The notes below the pieces were generated by a model that saw only the letters and a program-made list of their open reading frames with translations, had not been told where the DNA came from and did not search any database. From an uncultured Clostridia bacterium (GTDB taxonomy: Bacteria > Bacillota > Clostridia > UBA1381), in NCBI GenBank assembly GCA_934501535.1, contig CAKSUM010000003.1, positions 62,001 through 126,000 of the forward strand: DNA of 64,000 nt, given 5' to 3'. How positions within the stretch are numbered: the first letter of the stretch is position 1; each line of letters starts with the position of its first letter. The position numbers and the translations under genes are program-made. Below, one piece after another: positions 60,522 to 64,000 of the stretch.

Positions 60522-62879
60522 CTAAAGCTTTCTAAATATGTTATACAGCATCAAAACTGCCTCGGCACGAGTCGCGCTGCGCGTGTAGTCAAGCTGTCCG
60601 TTTTCGTACAGACGGCTGATAAATCCGTATCCCGCCGCCTCGCGCGCCGACGCCGCAAATTCCTCCGGCACATTTCCCAAAGATGTGATTTCTCGGCTTT
60701 GTTCCAAGCCGTACTTCCGGCAAATTCTGTTGCCAAGCTCTATCAATTCCGCAATTGTCACATTTTTGTCTGCGTCAAAGCTCTTTCTGCGGATAAGACC
60801 GTTCATGTACAAATTGTTTGCAAATCCCGCATACCATTCTCCGCCGGATATATCCCAAAACGCGCTGCCGCTGTAGCTTTTATCAAGCTTTAACGCCTTT
60901 GCCGTCATTGCAGCCGTTTCGGCATGAGTTACGGCTCTGTCCGGCATAAATTCGCTTTCGGTCACGCCGGAAACAATGCCTTGCTCCTTCATATATGCAA
61001 TTTCATTTTTTGCCCAGTGTTTCTCCGTATCGCCGAACACCGCATCAAGCTCGGGTGCGGCAGCATCGTCCGCTCCCGTACCGTTTGCCGCCTCGTCTTT
61101 CGTAAGCGCAAGCTTTGCCTTTGTTTTAAGCTTAAGTACAACAACGCTCAAGCCTTTCATATGATATTTGCTGAAATTCGGTTCATTCTTTTCGGTCACA
61201 ACCGTTTTTGTAAGCGCCTCCGATTCGTCCGAGAACGAAAACGTTGTCATGTTCGGCGCGGTGAATACCGCTTCCTCTACGAGTGTGTAATCGTTGTTAA
61301 ACTTAAAACTTATGTCCAAATCGCGGTACATCTGTCTGTTGCACAAAAACAGAGTTATTTCATCTCTGTCCTTTCCCGACGCCAGCACCGAAAAACTGTT
61401 GGATATAAACGGCTCGTCAGGCTGGTCAAATACCGTTGACCATTTATACAAATCATTGGAAAGATACACCTTATCTCCGTTCAAATCATCATCTTCACTC
61501 GGTGCGGTCGGTTTGCCCGTGCCGTAAAAGCTCCAGTCCGTTCCGAGAATACGGTCGCCGAGATAATCGGAATACAGCTTATACATTTTCTCTATGGTCG
61601 AGTGGTAAAATTTGCCGGAATCATCAATATGCCACAAAGACCAGCAGAAAATCGCACTGTTTAAGTTATGATACATATTTCCGATAAAGTAATCATGCTG
61701 AAAACAGTTGTTAAGCCAGTGCGAGGTATAGACCGCGGACTGATAATCCATCGACCCGGGATAGCTGTACGATTCGTTGTATCCGTAAAAACGCGCGCCC
61801 TCGGTGGAAAGTATTTTGATGTCCTTGAGGTTTCCGTTTTCATCGCGTATATCCTGTTCGGCAACATAGCTGTCTATATCGCGCTTTATAATATCCATAT
61901 ATTTAAAGCAGGATTCGGTGGAGTATCCGTCAAAATACGGGTGGAAAGATATTGCGTCCGCAACCGACGCAAGCTCCGGCATTATTGCCTGATGCCACAT
62001 CTTCCAGCCCTTGCGCCACGGCGCCGTCGGGCCGCACACGCAGATTTTCGCGTCCGGGTCAACCTTTCTTATCGCCTCCGCAAAGCTTTTTGCCGAGCCG
62101 ATATACCACTCTGCTCTCTCTAAATTTCCCTTCACGCCGCCGATAGACCAGTCAACCTCGTTGCCAAGTTCCCAGTACCATACGTCCACAGGCTTTTCTA
62201 TGCCGTACTCCTCCGCGCGCAATGCGCCCCATTCCGATTCGTCCTTTTCGTCAAGAAGAAAATGCGCAAACTGCTCGATTTCCTCCGGTGTATTCTGAAA
62301 CGGCGACGGACACGGCACAAGCTTCATATCGGGGTTATTCTCATACATCATTTGCAGATACTCGCCCGGCCCCATTCGCATTATCCCGGTGCCGTTCTGT
62401 ATTGCGCCGTTATATATCACAACCGCAGGCGTTCCTTTGCGTTCTTCATAAGGTCCTATGTTGTTCATGAGATTTACCGTCAAAGAAGATGAGCCTCCCC
62501 ATCTTAATACCGGTATGCGGAAAGTTTCCTCATTTTCGCTGAAATCTTTATACGTTTTTTTGATGTCACCGTTATCAAAATATTTGTTATAGCCGTCTGC
62601 CATTTCCGTCTGTATACCCAGGATTTCGTAATGCAAATCATGAATATCATTTTCATCGACGCTGATTTCTACATCAACCGTTTCCTGCGTTATATCACGT
62701 GCGTCCTCCGATGCGACCTCAAGCACCGTAGCCCAATCGCCTGCCGAAAACGGTTTTGTCATATATTCACGCCATTCCGCAATCGAACGCGCGTCTGCCG
62801 CAAGCACTCCCTCCGTACATGACAGACCGCACGCCGCAGCTGCGGCAAGCGAGATAATCTTTTTCCATTTAGTTTTCAT
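60522..62879 (-). CDS. SLH-anchored clan GH-A glycosidase (alpha-L-arabinofuranosidase-like)
   Basis: The 785-residue protein has a signal peptide (cleavage near LAADA), a clan GH-A barrel with acid/base E241 in WYWELGNEVDW, SFHPYFD near 313 and nucleophile E360 in ILSTEGARF, a beta domain to about 590, and three C-terminal SLH repeats (about 625-785). The motif set is closest to GH51 or GH39/GH79-type enzymes; the linkage split is uncertain. It would act on polysaccharide at the cell surface. AGGAGG is 8 bases before the ATG, which overlaps the upstream gene by 11 bp. Confidence 0.88.
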   Translation of the reverse strand: MKTKWKKIISLAAAAACGLSCTEGVLAADARSIAEWREYMTKPFSAGDWATVLEVASEDARDITQETVDVEISVDENDIHDLHYEILGIQTEMADGYNKYFDNGDIKKTYKDFSENEETFRIPVLRWGGSSSLTVNLMNNIGPYEERKGTPAVVIYNGAIQNGTGIMRMGPGEYLQMMYENNPDMKLVPCPSPFQNTPEEIEQFAHFLLDEKDESEWGALRAEEYGIEKPVDVWYWELGNEVDWSIGGVKGNLERAEWYIGSAKSFAEAIRKVDPDAKICVCGPTAPWRKGWKMWHQAIMPELASVADAISFHPYFDGYSTESCFKYMDIIKRDIDSYVAEQDIRDENGNLKDIKILSTEGARFYGYNESYSYPGSMDYQSAVYTSHWLNNCFQHDYFIGNMYHNLNSAIFCWSLWHIDDSGKFYHSTIEKMYKLYSDYLGDRILGTDWSFYGTGKPTAPSEDDDLNGDKVYLSNDLYKWSTVFDQPDEPFISNSFSVLASGKDRDEITLFLCNRQMYRDLDISFKFNNDYTLVEEAVFTAPNMTTFSFSDESEALTKTVVTEKNEPNFSKYHMKGLSVVVLKLKTKAKLALTKDEAANGTGADDAAAPELDAVFGDTEKHWAKNEIAYMKEQGIVSGVTESEFMPDRAVTHAETAAMTAKALKLDKSYSGSAFWDISGGEWYAGFANNLYMNGLIRRKSFDADKNVTIAELIELGNRICRKYGLEQSREITSLGNVPEEFAASAREAAGYGFISRLYENGQLDYTRSATRAEAVLMLYNIFRKL

Positions 62880-64000
62880 CTGACGAACCTCCTGTCTTAA
62901 GCAGCGCCGCGTAAATCATCTGTGCAGCCTCGGCACGCGTCGCACTGTCCGTCGGATTGAAATATCCGTCCGAGCCGCTTATAATTCCGCCTGCCTGAAG
63001 TTTATTAACCGCCTCAAGCGCCCAATCGGCAATATCGTCGCTGTCCGAAAATACTCTGATTTCCACATTGCTTGCAACGGTGCGGTTATTTGCATTAAGC
63101 GCACGCAAAATCATCGCCGCAATTTCCTGCTTCGTGATATTGCTCTGCGGCATGCATTTTCCGTCCGAACCGCTCAATATACCAAGTTCCTTCGCTTTTA
63201 TGCATGCGTCGCTGAACCAGTCGTCACGCTTTATATCCTCAAACGGCATTTGCGCGTCCTCTGCCGGTTCGCCGATGTCAATTCCCATTGCCGTCACAAG
63301 AATTTGTATAAACTCCGCGCGTGTGACATTATTTTTACTGCGAAAACTTCCGTCCTCATAGCCCGAAACGGCATTTTTTGCATTAAGAAAACGTACTGCC
63401 TCATATTCCCATGCGTCAACCGGGACATCTTCAAAGATTACGCGCTTTTCCACAAGCGGCTGTTCCGGTGTCTTCGGCTCCGTTTCGGCAGGCGCCGGTG
63501 CAGGGGTGGGATTTACCGTAAATTTGCTTCCTCCGCCTCCTCCGCCGCCCGATGACGTAATTACCGTCGGCGCCGATGCCGGGGTGTATGCATCAATGTA
63601 ATTCTTTAAATCGGTAACGGAATTAATATTCTGCCTGTTATTAATTATGCTTCTTCCGAACGTGTTCGGATTTGCCGATGCCGTGTTGAATTTCGTTTCA
63701 TTGCAGCCTATCGTATTAATGTAATACCTGCACATTTCAACAATATTATCACTGTTTTGGTTTCCCTTTATATTAGCCATAACCGCCGCTTCGTTAACGC
63801 ATTTTTCAAAGTCCGTGTAATTGGCAAAATTCTTATTTAAAAGCGCTGTCAATATTTCATTTTCAAAAGAGCTATAGTATGTAATTTCGGTGTTAATGCC
63901 GAGAATTTCATTTGCCGCAATTGCATTTTTCATATCCTGCGCAGCGGCAATTCCGCATACCTCCGATACTTTCAGCTCGCGGATAATCTCCTTTTCCAGC
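62869..64000 (-). CDS. SLH-domain surface protein, C-terminal part (cut by window edge)
   Basis: The frame is open to the right edge (first visible codons LEKEIIRELKV), so 377 codons are seen of a longer protein. The visible part has a helical stretch, a glycine run (SSGGGGGGGS), a Pro/Glu linker and three SLH repeats, each ending in a TRAE/TKQE-type motif (NNVTRAEFI, SNITKQEIA, DSATRAEAA). The helical part resembles the region before SLH repeats in Clostridia CAZymes. It leads the visible part of the cluster; its stop overlaps the next start. What the missing N-terminal part does cannot be told. Confidence 0.88.
   Translation of the reverse strand, partial: LEKEIIRELKVSEVCGIAAAQDMKNAIAANEILGINTEITYYSSFENEILTALLNKNFANYTDFEKCVNEAAVMANIKGNQNSDNIVEMCRYYINTIGCNETKFNTASANPNTFGRSIINNRQNINSVTDLKNYIDAYTPASAPTVITSSGGGGGGGSKFTVNPTPAPAPAETEPKTPEQPLVEKRVIFEDVPVDAWEYEAVRFLNAKNAVSGYEDGSFRSKNNVTRAEFIQILVTAMGIDIGEPAEDAQMPFEDIKRDDWFSDACIKAKELGILSGSDGKCMPQSNITKQEIAAMILRALNANNRTVASNVEIRVFSDSDDIADWALEAVNKLQAGGIISGSDGYFNPTDSATRAEAAQMIYAALLKTGGSSDEN

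Noticed and set aside
48592..64000. Recent horizontal transfer of the surface cluster
   Set aside because: Codon and base usage look like the neighbouring housekeeping genes and no integrase, repeat or tRNA border was found.

Overview
The window reads as a chromosome segment of an endospore-forming Clostridia-class Firmicute. It carries the sporulation genes spo0A, spoIVB and sigG, a glmS ribozyme upstream of glmS, rsmG next to noc, and ftsEX followed by a LytM protein and CtpA. Shine-Dalgarno sequences are strong (GGAGG/AAAGGAG) and many promoters fit TTGACA-17-TATAAT. Several surface proteins with S-layer homology (SLH) domains suggest a polysaccharide-degrading gut or anaerobic lineage. 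I cannot name a species. Nothing resembling a prophage, insertion sequence or CRISPR array was seen.

Layout. 1-3.9 kb: mreC (partial), mreB, maf and a U32 peptidase, all on the minus strand. 4.1 kb: tRNA-Arg(CCG). 4.4-6.7 kb: spo0A and spoIVB. 6.9-15.3 kb, plus strand: a pcrA-type helicase, SRP RNA, dnaX, ybaB, recR, rpmE, rpsO and pnp. 15.7-22.7 kb: an unrecognised 47-residue protein, malQ, a LOG-family protein, metK, a glucose/maltose-type PTS IICB, sigG and an Rrf2 regulator. 22.8-26.7 kb: potABCD polyamine transporter. 26.9-28.4 kb: a secreted beta-helix-like protein followed by a 55-residue peptide gene, with palindromes around a consensus promoter. 28.7-33.1 kb: rdgB, a small membrane protein, nnrDE, alr and an EndoAI/EndoA (MazF) toxin-antitoxin pair. 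33.2-36.4 kb: recD2 and an EamA transporter. 36.4-40.4 kb: ftsE, ftsX, a LytM/EnvC-like protein and ctpA. 40.5-48.4 kb: a CdaR-like regulator, rsmG, noc, radC, glmM and glmS, with the ribozyme and an array of tandem hairpins between glmS and glmM.

48.6-64 kb is one co-directional minus-strand cluster that ends in a strong terminator. It holds an SLH protein (cut by the window edge), a clan GH-A glycosidase with C-terminal SLH repeats, a 991-residue protein with N-terminal SLH repeats, a secreted protein made of three copies of one beta-rich module, a polysaccharide deacetylase, a GH3 and a GH31 glycosidase. The likely picture is extracellular attachment and trimming of a plant-type polysaccharide at the surface, then GH3 and GH31 acting on the imported oligosaccharides.

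The points I would look at first are the 55-residue peptide with its secreted partner and operator-like palindromes, the short EndoAI-type antitoxin that lacks its DNA-binding half, the 110-bp hairpin array behind glmS, the branched inverted-repeat structure before metK, and the surface SLH/CAZyme cluster.
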